A DNA stretch of 64,000 bases from Sinohyriopsis cumingii (GCA_028554795.2 JAPYKE020000037.1:6756501-6820500); one strand, 5' to 3'. Counted from the first letter of the stretch, positions 13,083-26,824 are shown. Translations and numbers: made by a program. Notes: generated by a model not told the origin, from the letters alone.

Positions 13083-14771
13083 ATGCCTCGAAAGTGTGTT
13101 AATACCGCGGACAATTTTTGCTATATTTGTGGGGAAGTGACATTTGCCAACCAGAAGAAAAGTATCAATTCTCAAGTGAAGAAGGCATATCATCTTTACT
13201 TCGGATGCAAGGTTGGTGACCAAGACAAGCCTTGGGCTCCGCATATATGCTGTGCTACATGTACAACACAGCTTTCACAGTGGTTGAATTGCAAAAGGTC
13301 ATCAATGCCGTTTGCAGTCCCAATGGTGTGGAGAGAGCCAAGCAACCACTTAAATGACTGTTACTTCTGCTTGGTTCCTCCTCTTTCCGGCGGAATAACG
13401 AAGCGAAAGAAGTCGAGAATAGTCTACCCAAACATTCCGTCTGCATTGAGACCAGTTCCACATGGTGAGGGACTTCCTATTCCAGAACCTCCAGCAGAAT
13501 ATTCTCTTGATTCATCTGACGAAGACAAAGGTGAGTCGACCTGTTCTTCTCCTGGTCCATCAGCATGCAGTGATCCAGATTTTCACTGTGGTGCATCATC
13601 AACCCCACACAGAATAACACAGGAAGAACTAAATGACCTGATTCGTGATTTGGACTTATCAAAGAACAAGGCAGAATTGCTAGGATCAAGACTCCAACAA
13701 TGGAATCTTCTAGAAGAAGATGTCACAATTACTGCATATCGAAAGCGCCACCAGCAATTGGAGCCTTTCTTCAGAAAGGAAAGTAATCTGATATTCTGTT
13801 CCGATATTGAGGGCCTCATGAATGCTTTAAAAATCACTCATGACCCACAAGAATGGAGACTATTTGTGGACTCTTCGAAACTGAGTCTCAAGGCTGTGCT
13901 TTTGCACAATGGAAACATTCTTCCATCTATTCCAGTAGTGTATGCTGTCCACATGAAAGAGACATACGATAACTTAAGGCAGCTACTGAATTCCATTGAG
14001 TATAACAAGTACAGCTGACACCTCTGTGGTGATTTGAAGGTAGTTGCCCTTTTAATGGGACTGCAGCAAGGATATACAAAATACATGTGTTTCTTATGCG
14101 AGTGGGATAGCCGAGCAAGGGAAATGCACTACATGAGGAAGGAATGGACTCACAGGCAGAATGTAGCCATTGGAGAGAAGAATATCCAACACCCAGCTCT
14201 GGTTGAGGCTCAGAAAATCTTGCTACCACCCCTTCACATCAAACTAGGTTTGATGAAGAACTTCGTGAAAGCCATTGACCGGACTTTGCCAGCATTCCGA
14301 TACCTGCATGAAAAATTCCCTCGACTCAGCGAAGCAAAGATTAAAGAGGGAGTTTTTGTGGGTCCTCAGATTCGAGAGCTTTTCAAAGATGACCGGTTCA
14401 ACAACTTGCTGGAAGGTGACGCGAAACAAGCATGGAATGCTTTTCGCCTAGTTTCTACAAACTTCCTCGGAAATGTTAGGGCAGAAAACTATAAGGAACT
14501 AGTAGAAGACATGTTGATGAAGTATAAGAAACTTGGCTGCAATATGTCTCTAAAGATTCACTTCCTTCATTCCCATTTGGATTTCTTTCCTAGCAACTGT
14601 GGTATTGTTAGTGATGAACACGGCGAACGTTTTCATCAAGATATCGCAACAATGGAACAAAGATACCAGGGAAAATGGTCCACTACAATGCTGGCTGACT
14701 ACTGCTGGACACTCCTCAGAGATGCTCCCGAACAGCTGTACAAGAGACAGGCGAAGAAATCTAAGATGTAG
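13083..14771 (+). pseudogene. CMC transposase, copy 1, one nonsense codon
   Basis: Collinear with the intact 562-codon gene at 50537-52225. One substitution turns the tryptophan codon at residue 312 into TGA at 14016-14018, splitting the frame into 13083-14018 and a downstream open part (first ATG at 14034). The stop falls between the first catalytic aspartate (residue 263) and the second (residue 317), so neither product alone could carry the whole active site. A handful of other missense differences from copy 2 are visible (Ser/Pro near residue 79; Lys/Gln in the HEKFP segment). Confidence 0.85.
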
Positions 14772-14999
14772 TCAATGACTTGATTTTTTATAGGTAGGCT
14801 ATTACAGTTGACCTTTTACTATTGGAATGCATTTCGTTATGTAAACATTAATTTCTTGCAGATTACAAAAAAACTAGAGCCAATTTTGCAATTTGACTGT
14901 CATATTCGTGTTCAGCACATAAAAATTGATAAGAATTGACTAATTTTATTTCAGTAACATGACTTTTGTAAAAAATTTGTTGTCCAGTGTGGATTAACC

Positions 15000-15390
15000 A
15001 CAACCTTATTTCTAGCTAGGTCATTGCCTAGTAATAAATAAATGCCCTGTATGTGTAAAAAAATACACAGCTTAGACTGTCACCGGTCCTGAGACTAAGT
15101 CGGTTGACAAATTTACACGATGAAGAGGAACATTAACAAATCAACACTCTACTCCCTGAATAAGAACACTCTCATTAGAAGAATACTCAGAAAAAGTAAA
15201 TGGCTATAAAAGACTCTGAGAAGCTCCTGTATCCCTTAAAATGTTGATAGGAATAGGATTAACCAAATCATAAAATGAATGGTCCATAAATCTCGATAAT
15301 AAATTCAGACTGGGGTTTATCTGACCCAACAATTGTATTATTTTCAAAACATGATCGTGACCTTGACCTCCTAGAAATAAGAGCATTTGG
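15000..15390 (-). pseudogene. Gypsy aspartic protease remnant
   Basis: The minus-strand ORF 15204-15386 ends in the retroviral-type active-site motif DTGAS (codons at 15233-15219) followed by QSLL. A downstream piece near 15040-15000, in another frame, carries the LLLGND segment that closes Gypsy proteases. Stops separate the two parts. Confidence 0.75.
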
Positions 15391-15429
15391 AAAAGGTCTG
15401 TCTTGATTCTGTTGCTTATTTTTCAGTCT

Positions 15430-15900
15430 GTGGCAATGATAAATAACGTGTCATTTCTTCTTGCAATAGGTACACGTATGAAGAGATTTGGACTTCTGGT
15501 CAATCTTATCAGAAACTTGATTTCTAACAGTTGTGGCTGATTGAATTGTTGAAGGGCTCCTGTTAGGTTTAAATATTTTTGTACCAGAAGACTTACTGAC
15601 AAAAGACACTTTATGACCTAAGGAATACTAATCAGCAGTACGATCTGCATATTATATAGATTCGAGCTTATGCTCATCAAGATAAATCTTAACGTCACTA
15701 TGGACGCAATTCTTGAACTCTTGAACTAATGAGTTTTCTGAAATTTCGGACAAGAAAATAGTTCCAAAAGTGATATTGCCATTATGGCTTATAAATTTCT
15801 TTACACTGATATATTTCAATATCTCAATATTAAATGCATAATTAAAGCAAACTGTTTCCTGTTCATTCCTGACAAAGGAAGAACTAGACTGTAATGCAAG
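15430..15900 (-). pseudogene. Gypsy gag C-terminal remnant with CCHC knuckle
   Basis: The minus strand reads a gag-like helical region followed by a nucleocapsid knuckle of spacing CX2CX4HX4C at 15474-15433; the residue just before the histidine is now a stop (15453-15451). The upstream gag is interrupted by the (TA)n tract at 15917-16062. A short similar stretch recurs at 43895-43995. Confidence 0.65.
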
Positions 15901-15912
15901 CTTTTAAGAATA

Positions 15913-16063
<151 letters not shown>

Positions 16064-16129
16064 CATGCCGACATTCTACTTGAATCATAGTTCGCACAAT
16101 TCTGGGATCCACTGTTAGTTGTCAATCAT

Positions 16130-19100
16130 TGTTGTCGAGTATGACATCATTGGCATGAAACCAGCAGTTGTTGCTTGCATGCAATTGCATTTTAATGCGG
16201 ACTCCGTTAAGAAAGTGTATGATGATGTACCATGAGATAAATATTATACTTTATGAGTAAATTTAAGACACATCCAAGACCTCAGATTATGATATACTGG
16301 CAGGCCTTTGTGATGGCCCTAAACCAGCTGTCTTTTAGGAATTCCTTCTAAACGAAACAAATATTCGATTTAGAAGATTTATTTAGGTAGATTTTAATAA
16401 GGGGTCTTCTTTCGTTTCCATGGGGACGAACTTGTTTGGATTCCACATACCATATTTCTATTAGTTCCTTAATCTCGCCTAAAGTTTTTCAGAAAATAAA
16501 ATTGGCTCCTCCTTAGACATTATACGTTATAGCAGGTTTCATCCCCTATTTTGATGATTGTTTTTATCCTAGCCAGGGAGTAATATTTTTTTGTTCATTT
16601 TATGTAAGCAAAGAAGATTGTGGTTTGTTGTTGTTGGTCGTTCTATTATCCGATAAGAGTCTTTGTTTGGACTGGACTAGCTGACTCATATTTGTATACC
16701 TTTTATGTAATTATTTTTGTTTCATTAAAAAGTGAGAAGGAAAATAAAATATTGGAAAGTAGTTTTTCAGCTTCTCCTGATGGGTCGTCATTAGTAGAAG
16801 GGTGCTAGCATGCAAGGTGACAGATGGTCCGCTAAATGTACCAGACAATAATTGGAGTGATATACACACGCACCTTCGTTACAATGGCTTTACTTCGTTC
16901 CATCCCCAATCTTATTCATCGTATTATTTTATGGTTTCCCCAAATTTTTAAAATTATTTTGTGTGTGCTTGTGTCCAATTTATTATATATCCATTTCAAA
17001 GTGAGGAATTAAGAATTGAGTGTTTGGGTCGGTTATATTAGTTTTCAGATGATTCTACAGTGTTTGTTTAATCAGGCGCCAGACGGAATAAAACGTACGG
17101 GATCACCGCCTATATTGGTTTGAGAAAACGTACGCTGAGACGTGGTATTTATATTTTATTCAGTTTGTATATTTGTTAAACATTAATTCTGAGCATAATA
17201 TAGGTAGATAATTCAATTTGAACGATTTTAGAGTAAGAGATGGACTCCACCAAACTAATCATTTTCTTACTGAGTGGATACATGTTGTGTTTCTTCAGAG
17301 AAAACGCGCCGTTGTTAGAACCGATAGTTCTGTTTTCCCCTTTTATGTTTTTGTTCTGTTATGCTAATGTTTTGCTGTCAGAGATGTGTCAGTTGAGATT
17401 AAATCAGTCTGCTGATAAAGTCCATAGCGTGAGGACGAAAGCTTCAGATTTGCTTTCTCTGTATTGTTTGTGTATCTGGTAGACATGTTATAAACATTGT
17501 CAAATATGAATAATATTGCTACGCAGTTACGTTTTCGCCAAATGTTTGCTGTGCCTATATTTATTGTAACTTCAGACGCGATCCAGACTAACTCGAATGA
17601 TAAAGCCATTTGCTCATACTTAAGGGATATGCCTCTCATTCTATCCGTTCGTCCTTAATGCTTCAAGTGTATAACATTAGTTAGCTACTGAGATGTTTGT
17701 TTCATTTTTGTTTTGTTTGTTTTGTTTGTTAGGTTGCTATATTTTTTATTCATTAAATGATCCTAGATTCATAGCATGTGAGGACACAGGATTGGCCCCA
17801 TCGTATGGCACCCATCTCCTAGTGGGAATGATATCACCATCCCCCATCCTATCATTGCCTATATATCTCGTTCCCCATTTTAAGTAGCGATGATTGCTCG
17901 GCCAGTGTATTTTGATAGAGCTAAAGTTAGTTTTTCTTCTTCCAGCTGTAGCATTCCGTACCACTCAAATATGGTATAACGGTACCAATTGCGCAAGTTC
18001 TGGTGGGTGTAGCTTAAAGTGTAGTGAACATTGCATTCAGAAATAAAGAACAACACTAGCTGTGATTGGTGCATTATGTAAGAGGTGTACTTTCTGTTAA
18101 GTTTAAAAAAAAGTTGTGCCTCTTGGCTACAAGTGAGATTATGTTAATTCATATCTAAAGAATATTTTGCATTTTTTATGATTTTTTAAAAATGTGGTAC
18201 ACGTGGAATAAATTGTCTGTTGTGACTAGATAACTCTTACCCCTGTCTAGTTCCAGCAGAGTTATCTCTCTTAAATGCAATGGAGTACCTGAATTCGTAC
18301 CTGAATTTGTCCTTGTCAAATTGACAATCTAGCATTGTTCTCTATAACTGTGTGACATGCATGCTGAGGTAGGATAGAAAGTATAATTATTTCACAAAAC
18401 ATTAGTACTGAGGTATATGGAAAAAACAATTGGTATCGTGATACTTAAAGGGAAGAACAGCCTCACGGTATATCCATAGAAACGCGTACATGTGGGCGGC
18501 ATTTATGAACTGTACTAGTTTGATGTAGGAAAACAAATGCATGTTGAACACTTCTGGTCAAATATTGAAAGTCTTTTAAGAATACAATGTATGAAATCTT
18601 CAGAGAATAGCACAAGTTGGCTTTGGATGGGGACTTTTGATAACTATAACTATGACAGATATAGACTTGTGTTGCCTGATGCCTTTATATCTGTGTTGTC
18701 AGCTCCTAGATTGGAATACATGTAACAGAACATGGATAATATATTGGAGTAATTAAAATATCACACCTTATGTATATCATTCAGTTATCTCCCTTACACC
18801 AGACATAGCATTTCAAGAAATAAAAACTCACAATTTCAGTGATTGGTCAGGAAAATAAAGAGAAGATTTGTGAAGTAAAGTATTAGCCCTCAATCTTTAT
18901 GCAAATGTAATTACAAGCAATTTAATAATTTCTCACAGTAAAGTTTACAAGTTTAAAAACTGATAAAGTATGTTTTGTTTGGTTTAGGTATTTTTCTGCA
19001 TATTATTATTAATTTCTTGTGTAGAAGAAATATAAATCATATGCATCAATATTATCTACATTATTCACCCTTTTATATTAGATGGGAATGAACACCACAT

Positions 19101-19660
19101 CACCTGGAATTTATCTGCCTGTAATGGATGTTTTTTGTACAGGTGCCTTCGGGCTGTCCTTGGACATATGGGACACTTCCCCATATATTTGTTATTACAT
19201 GTTTTTATTGTACATTTCCCTTTCGTACACGGGTCATGGGTTATTTTGTATACCATGAGTGTTTAAATCTTTTTCTCGTGTAATCTAAACATCATATAAG
19301 TATTTGTATGTCTTGCTTTGAATTGTTTTTTATTTGACTTTTGCCCTATTTTTCCCTACTGGTGTCCATTGACAGTATGCTTTTTAAACTGCACTTTAAC
19401 ACGTGTATTGGCAGTTCTATGACTTCCATAGATCTATTATTTCTGTATAATGAAGGTCATGTTTAACTGTATACCCAAACTAGTATATGTATATCACTAT
19501 CCATGCATAAAATGTGTTACCTATTAGGTTTATTAAAGTTACTATATTTGCTTCTTTGATATATTTTAGGTGTGGAATGCTTCGTCTCTTGTCTTTTTTG
19601 TTTGGGAGTTAATGTAATTTTCCTCCCCAAATAAAGTGTATGATGTAAAAAAAATCAATT
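16130..19660. other. Non-coding stretch
   Basis: AT-rich sequence with only short, low-complexity or hydrophobic ORFs (for example 17240-17482 and 17693-17887) that show no recognisable domain. I see no gene, RNA or defined mobile element here. Confidence 0.5.
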
Positions 19661-19666
19661 ATCGAT

Positions 19667-20105
19667 TTATACAATTTCAATAATTAATTGCCCCATTTCA
19701 TGCTCTATTGAATATTTAAGAGTATACTTACTGTTCTTTGACCTTATGTAACCGTTTTCTCTAGTTTTCATTCCTTTGCTGTTTTCATACTTGATTCTGA
19801 TGGGGGAGAATTTATCTAGATGGCGTTCTTGATTTATTCCATATTTGTGGGTATATTCTAATTTGACAGTATTTATTATATTATTTGCATCTATTAATAA
19901 AGTATGGATTTTAGCATTCCTTTGGGATAGGTCCTGTATGACAACATCTGGTATATGGCATGTGGTAAATGCAGCCAATGAACAATGTTTTTAGGATAAC
20001 GCCCTTAATGTAAAGTAAGGTAGGTACTGTTTTGGGGTCATCATAAATAAGTGTAAGTACCGTCATCCCTTTTTGATTCGAGGGACACCCATTACAGTTT
20101 GCCAT
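19667..20105 (-). pseudogene. Possible retroelement ORF1/gag fragment
   Basis: Two overlapping minus-strand ORFs read a segment ending in a degenerate Cys/His cluster (C..C..H......C; near 19935-19910), which resembles the knuckle-bearing end of the LINE ORF1 at 44247-44734, then a Lys/Asn-rich stretch. The frames are broken. The family is uncertain. 19792 onwards is repeated at 52629 onwards. Confidence 0.3.
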
Positions 20106-20929
20106 TATGTCTTCATTGATTTTAAATTCCGTTGAGGATACTTTATGTTACTTTTGTAAGTTACTATTTTTAACATCATCTTCTCATTATAATTAACGAA
20201 ATTAAAATTATTTATATATTAAAGTTGAAATTAACAAAACGTTGTTACTTTGGAATCTATTGAAACCAAAACGTACAATTCCAAGAAAACAATTTTAATT
20301 CAGGAGAATAGTAGAGTAGCAATCACTCTTTATGGATCAGTGCTCTATCAATCTTGCATCTCAACTGAATTGACGAAAGAAAAATAATTTTGAAAACAAT
20401 AGATTCCATCGGTATTGAAACCAGTGACATTTGTATTTTGAAGACACGTTATAAAATCTATACAAACAGATTTGTTCTCTGATTTATTATGAGCTCTGTA
20501 AATATCGTCTATTTCGCTATCGAGTCTGTTGCTTTATTTACAATTTACTCTTGATTAGTTTTGTCTTGTTTTTGAAAGGAGACGTTGACATTTAATTGAA
20601 TCGAATGAAATAGTTAAGACGTTATGACATCAAATGCAAAGTAAGCTCTCTACTTCCTTCGAAAACTGGTTAAATACTGATCCGTATCACAGTAGAATTT
20701 CCTGATCACATTGATTCACTTATACGACTTCTTTCCGGTGTTGAATCAGTCTGTAAGAAATGATCAGAAGGTCACGCAAAGTCAACGGGAAGACGACAAA
20801 TCAGCTATATAGTGCACATAATTAAAACATTATAAAAAATATTATACAGGTGTACATGTTGCTATACAGTACTTAAATGTATACACCCATAGGATCAAAA
20901 TGCAGCATATAGCACTCTACTTTATTAGC
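19792..20929. repeat. Dispersed or duplicated segment, partner of 52629-53095
   Basis: Matches 52629-53095 in the same orientation: the TGATTCTGAT start, a CTAGATGGCGT core, and the final CTCTACTTTATTA just before the SINE at 20930. The partner is internally deleted. It may be the far end of the segmental duplication or a repeat family. Confidence 0.55.
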
Positions 20930-21113
20930 GGGGCCTCGAGTGGCCGAGTGGTCTAAAGCGATCTCCGTTACGGATTACTGCCATCTCAGCTCTGTCTGCG
21001 TGGTTTCGAGTCTCGGATTCAGCCAATGTGGGTATGTGAGTAAGCTTGCCAGTAGCTTCTCGTGGGTCGGCGGTTCTTTCCGTGGGTTTCCCGGATTCTT
21101 CCTCTCGAATCAC
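20930..21113 (+). mobile_element. tRNA-derived SINE, 3'-truncated
   Basis: Starts with a tRNA-Leu/Ser-like head (GAGTGGCCGAGTGGTCTAAAG box A; GGTTTCGAGTC box B) and continues through the family body to TTCCTC, where it stops short of the usual tail. The segment at 53095 lacks it, which gives an empty-site comparison. No clean target duplication is visible. Confidence 0.75.
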
Positions 21114-21340
21114 AACGCATCTGTAAACGATTGCCAAAGATGGATCTTAAAACATGAAATAATTACTTGTTTATCAAATCATGATTTGTACACATGTTCA
21201 TTTTGACCGCGATGTGAATTATTCCAGCCTAAAATAAACCAGACTACGCTTAGAATGATCTGAACCGAAAAGCAATGTCAAAATGGAATTTTCATTTTCT
21301 GAAGGTTCCAACTTACTATCATCTTTGCAAATGAAGCAGG

Positions 21341-21471
<131 letters not shown>

Positions 21472-22639
21472 AAAAAGTACCAATCACATGGAGAATAACA
21501 GTCCTTTTAAGTGCACTGGACCCAACAAGAGATCACGTGTGTCAGCGATTGATTAAGACAAATGCAATAAACTGACAACGAACAGTGAAAAGCTACTATC
21601 TAATTAGCATGAAAGCTTTCGACTCTCAATGAGTCTTTTTCAAAGGCAAATACAAAACATAGACAAGACAAACAAATAAAGCACAAAACAAACCGTTGTG
21701 TTTGCAAAATGTTACATGGCTGTTTCTACAGGAATCGAACCTTTAAAATTAGTATTTTTCAACCAGTTTATTTCAACATGTAGCGGATGCTGGAAAATAT
21801 TTCTATTGACCTAGATCAGCTACTGTTTTATATACATTTTTGTAAGCGCAAATTATATCCCAGATATTGCATTGTTAGAGTAGTAATTATAGGCTATTAA
21901 GCAAATTTAGAGAATAATTTATAAGAAAATGTGTCGGCTGCAAAAGATAATTTTGTTTTAACATGGCTGTCTTTTAAGTCACTAATTTGTCTTATCCTCA
22001 AAACAATGACAAATATTAAAATGGCCAGACCCTTAAGTGATCCGACTTACTGTTTGTTTTTAAGCTTAAAAATGAAAATACCATCACATCTAGCCCTAAA
22101 TGTTAAGTTCTCTCTTAGGATTTCAAAACATCCTTTCAAGAGGCAGTCTGGTAATGTTGTTGCTGCAAAAGAGCCCAACTCATCTCTGGCCGCTTCCCTC
22201 TCAAAACAGATTTTTTTTAAAAATATTCATTACGGGTTTTAGCTACTGTCGGACCATATACCTTTCTATTAGGCTAATTTATCCGATTGTCTCAGTTTTG
22301 AGCTCATATGTAATGATTGTGAAAATGCTATTCAAAGCACAAAAAGCTGGAGCAACTTATTCTGTTAGTGGAATCTGCCTGGGAATTTTATTAGATTGTA
22401 CAGGAAGATAACGCAATGTCATAATCTTTCCACTTCATTATTTGATGACTATTGATTCAACGCAGCTTTTATAAACAAAACAGAAGCACATCTTTTTCCA
22501 AATATTATGTTCTTTGTTTTGTAGTTCGTAAAACGATTGCTTGAACAAATGCTTTCATTTCCTCGGTGTCCGTCTATTCTGCCTACTGTACATTAAACTG
22601 AAAGTTACATCACACGCCCTTCCACGTTCGGATCTGAAA

Positions 22640-23010
22640 ATGCTTATGCTGATACGTTCTGGATAGCAGATGAAACACAAACCATTGCTGAAATATGATA
22701 CATACTTTCTGATTGGCAGATACAACACACATAAATGCTGAAATATGATATTTTCTGATTGGCAGATACAACACACATCATTACTAAAATATGGTAGATA
22801 CTTTCTGTTTGGCAGATACAACACACACCATTGCTGAAATACGATACATGTTTTCTGGTTGTTATATACAACACACATCGTTTCTGAAATACAATACATG
22901 CGTTCTGATTGGCATATACACTAAAGACCATTGCTGAAAGACGGTATAAGCTTTCTGATCGGCTGATGAAACACGCGCCATTCCTGAAATACGATGCATA
23001 ATTTCTGACT
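22640..23010. repeat. 50-bp minisatellite, about 7 units
   Basis: The GCTGAAATA.GATA motif recurs at 22691, 22741, 22787, 22837, 22887, 22937 and 22987: spacings 50, 46, 50, 50, 50, 50. Each unit also carries ATACAACACAC and TTTCTGAT-like words. The minus-strand ORF of 191 codons over it (22644-23219) is a by-product. Confidence 0.85.
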
Positions 23011-23703
23011 GATGGAGAATAAAGTTCACTTTTAATCTGCGCCTGATCTATATAAAGTTCTGATTTTGCCCATATTGGCCTTCTTGATCGATTTTGCCAA
23101 AAATGAACACCAAATACTGCAGTGTTGGGAAATCTCACAGCCTCGGTGATGCCTACGCGGATGGGAGTCTTCTTGGGCTGGATGATACTCGAGGCATGTT
23201 CACATCGAGATGTTTTCATTTAGGAAGACTAAAGTATTAATTATAGTATGCTGGAAAAGAAGACAAAATTAAGAGGGCATGGGCAGATGAAAAGCAGAAG
23301 AAGGAAAGAAAGAAGCGGTAGAGAGAAATAACACTAGGCCGGAAGGTATGAAATCATCAGCAGCATCGACAACAACAACGGTGGTATCAGCTATAGCAAT
23401 ATCAGCAGCCGGAACAAGCCTAACGCCGCAAACAACAGCTGGGGAGATTAAAGCCGATGCGTCCACTTATAGATGATACTACCTCGTCCGTAGATAGATA
23501 TACCTCCAAATGTGAAATTGTCCTATATATTGATAAGATCAGCTATACAGAATAAGAACCAATGTTATTTTTTAGAGTCACCTAGAATTTGCAGATACCA
23601 TGCCATTATTGACAAAACTCCGTGTTTCGTGTGTTTGTTGGTTTTGTCAACGTTATTCATTAGATGCAAAATTTAAACCTCTATTATGCATGACAGTACA
23701 TGT

Positions 23704-23838
<135 letters not shown>

Positions 23839-25329
23839 GGGGACATAATTATATTTGCGAGCATTCCTGATGAATGGTAACAATATTAATATGCCATTGT
23901 CCTCAGACAGTCATAAATTTGACACCTATTGACGATTGTGACAATAAATTCCCAAAAGGGACACATAATAAACAGATATCCATCATAATGCTAAGAAAGA
24001 ATTTGGTACCGGCGATCTTGTACCGATGACGTTTTACCCGATTTTTAGTTTCACAACAGCAGGAATGAGTAGTCCTTTAAATCACTTATGGCTTTTACAG
24101 AATATTGTCACTATACACCACCTTGTAAATGAATTTTATTTGAATTAATTTAGATCATAATGTATGTGTTTTTATTTTGATGCATGTTGCTCATCTATCA
24201 CATTAATTTTACGTTAATGTTAAATGTAATTAGCATTATTTATGTCCTGATCGCACGTGACTGACGACCTTAGTCCCATATTACATTATAGCCCAAAGAT
24301 GATACATTAAATCTCACAGCCTCGGTGATGCCTACCGACAACACACGATGAAGTCACGTTGTCAAAATAATAATTACGTTTAAGGATGGCTAATTTATGT
24401 CAAGGCGAGACAACTATTTCCAGAATAATCTGTAAACAATAATCATTTTTCGGATACTTGAAAAACAGTATTATAAAATTCAATTTTGATATTTAAACAT
24501 TGCAGAGTTTTAGAAACGAGAATAGTAGGAAGAACTTATGAACAATAATAATAACTGCAGTACTCATCTAAAGTTAAAGTGGCTGAAATCTGCTTCCCGT
24601 GATCTTAGTAATGCTTGTGTGCCGCTAGCTCTTTTAGTCCAAAATGGTATACATTTACCATTTGACCTTAATAAAGAAGCTGACATTGCTGGATAAATAC
24701 AGAGAGATAGAAAATCAAGAAGATACAAAGAAGCAAAAGATTGAGAGAATAATGAATACTTGAATTCGTGAATGAAAAGCCGTGAATTACACATTACATA
24801 CTAACATTTAGGAGAAGAGGGTGCCTGTCGAATCTTTCATAAACATATTCCGAAAGGGAGTGAAAGGTTTAAACTTATAATGGCATATTAGTCATTTAAT
24901 ATATTGCTTTTTAAGCTGGAGAGATTATGGTAGGGGTATAATCCCTGTCGGTGTTATCTGTAGTCCATTACCATTTAATGAAAGTTTGAAATTTAAAGTT
25001 AGTTCTATAGCTAAATGCAAACATATGTCTGCCACAATCATCTTGTAATATACATCAAAACTTCTAGCACATAAGTAAGAGCTGTTGGAAATTTATAGAG
25101 ATTTATTTTTTGGCGTGTATCAGAATTATTGAAATGTATGACGTACGAACCGAAGATGTCATAGACAAATGATCATCTCCAACTTTTTGTGATAAACGAC
25201 TAAATCGAAATTTGCTTGAAACTTCAGGATAGATATACGTTTATAGTAGCAAAAAGCTAGTTAGCGAAGATATTAGTGGAAAATAGTAAGAATAATTATG
25301 GCAACTTTTATCATGTAAAGCATTTGGTA

Positions 25330-26610
25330 AGTTCAACAATCTTATTGCCGATGTGTGTAATTGTCGTTTGGGCATACACCAGGGTTTCTGTTTATCGCCT
25401 TTAATCATTTCTTTATTTTTAAATGATTTGAAACTCTGTTTATCTGACGGAAACATGGGAATTTCGGTAGAAACCTTAGAACTATTTTACTTCTTCTGTT
25501 GTATTAATTTACTTGTCTGCTGGCAGTTCAGACCATTTACACAATTGCTCAATAGGCTGCATACATATTTCTTAAAATGGAAATGAAAGGTGAACACGAG
25601 AAAATAAAAAGATTTTATATTTCGCAGAGGTGGCTATCTTAGAATTTACAAATATAGGTACTATGGTAATACAGAGGTAAATATTGAATTATATTAGAAG
25701 TATTTAGGATATGTTTTTTTCTTCTTTTCAAAAACACCTTTGTGATATGTGCGAGAACACTATTTCAAAATGTGACAAATTACCCGTAACTGAATTGCTT
25801 CGTCTGTTTAACTCAAAGATAGCTCTCATTCTTAACACTGTGGCTGAGGTTTCGGGATTTTACAATGCCTGTGATATTGAAAATTCTCATTTGTCATTTT
25901 GTAACTATATTCTCGGTACATCCAAGTCGACTCCAGATGTATTCATATAAAATGCATTAAGAACAATTAGTATGCAGAGTACAACATATAAATTTTAAAT
26001 TTTGGCTAAGAATTATAACAATGCCAAAAGACAGATATCTTACAAAATATAACAATTAACAGTTAAGGGGCGAAAACTGTGATTGTTGGGCTAATAATGT
26101 TGAAAAGCTTATATTTACATTTGGATTTGACAAAGTTTGGTGTACTCAGTGTGTAAAAAATGAAAATACATTTATTTGATTGTTCAGCCAGATGTGTGAA
26201 GATAATTTTAGGCAAACGATGAAGATAGCGATTTTTGTTACATAATCACTGTGCTTAGAGTGGGGAACTTGCCAAAAAGAGGTAAGATGGGAAGATATGA
26301 AAGTATTTGTTTTGAAGAAAGATTGTGTCAAATTTGTAACGTTAATATCACAAACGAATTCCATAATATTGCTGCTTGTAGGCTATATGGAGAATTCCGT
26401 AGAAACTATTTACTCACTTTTGTATCTAAAATTCCAACTTTTGAAAAATTTAGGACTTGTGTGCGAAAATGGTAAGTGTAAACTTCTGATGACTAACTTA
26501 GCAACGTTTACTATAAAAACCTTACAGATTAGAGAAACCGTTTTCTCAGTGACTATTGCTTCATACGAATCTCAATCAATATTACAAAAATTGCTCTCTT
26601 GAATCTTTAG
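25330..26610 (+). pseudogene. Non-LTR retrotransposon (LINE) RT C-terminal remnant
   Basis: Pieces in shifting frames follow the C-terminal half of a LINE reverse transcriptase: a G.HQG..LSPL..SLF.NDL block (25353-25450), the thumb-like NRLHTY..KWK block (25540-25590), a segment with an ILNT.AEVSGF-type motif (25820-25870), and a terminal CxxC...EFH......C zinc-like motif (26320-26390). Several stops and shifts; no poly-A tail or target duplication found. The clade is uncertain. Confidence 0.6.
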
Positions 26611-26793
26611 GATTCTCTTTAAATTAGTTTGTGTGATTCCGTTGTAATACATACTTGTGTCTTACCATATTCGACAAATGCAATAATGATTACATTCCTG
26701 TATAACTTCCAATAGATACGATGTTATTTTCTTCCGCACTAAAACATATTTTTGTACAGCTTGATGTGTGGATTTGACTGTATTACAAACACA

Positions 26794-26794
<1 letters not shown>

Positions 26795-26824
<30 letters not shown>
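26795..26824. repeat. (ATT)n microsatellite
   Basis: Ten ATT units. Confidence 0.95.

Larger units (their letters stand above)
12589..14989 (+). mobile_element. CMC-type DNA transposon, copy 1 (2401 bp)
   Basis: Nearly identical to 50043-52442. Termini are CACTGGTCAACA at the left and its inverted form with one mismatch at the right (ending ...CCAGTG). The flanks show a 3-bp target duplication, TGG at 12586-12588 and 14990-14992. It interrupts the Gypsy relic between protease and integrase. A 3-bp duplication with CACT-starting ends and a CxxC between the second D and the E of the transposase point to the CACTA/Mirage/Chapaev superfamily. Its transposase gene carries a nonsense codon. Confidence 0.85.

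Noticed and set aside
13583..14229. Minus-strand ORFs opposite the CMC transposase, repeated at 51037-51683
   Set aside because: They are shadows of the sense frame and are duplicated only because the element is.
17693..17887. Possible small secreted or membrane protein
   Set aside because: Hydrophobic start only; no domain, no supporting signals, and an overlapping minus ORF of equal length.
20940..21206. tRNA gene
   Set aside because: The tRNA-like head is part of a SINE with a 3' body; it does not form a mature tRNA end.
22640..23010. CRISPR-like array
   Set aside because: Unit variation is spread over the whole unit with no repeat/spacer alternation; the window is eukaryotic.
22644..23219. 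191-codon minus-strand ORF
   Set aside because: Lies mostly on the 50-bp minisatellite.
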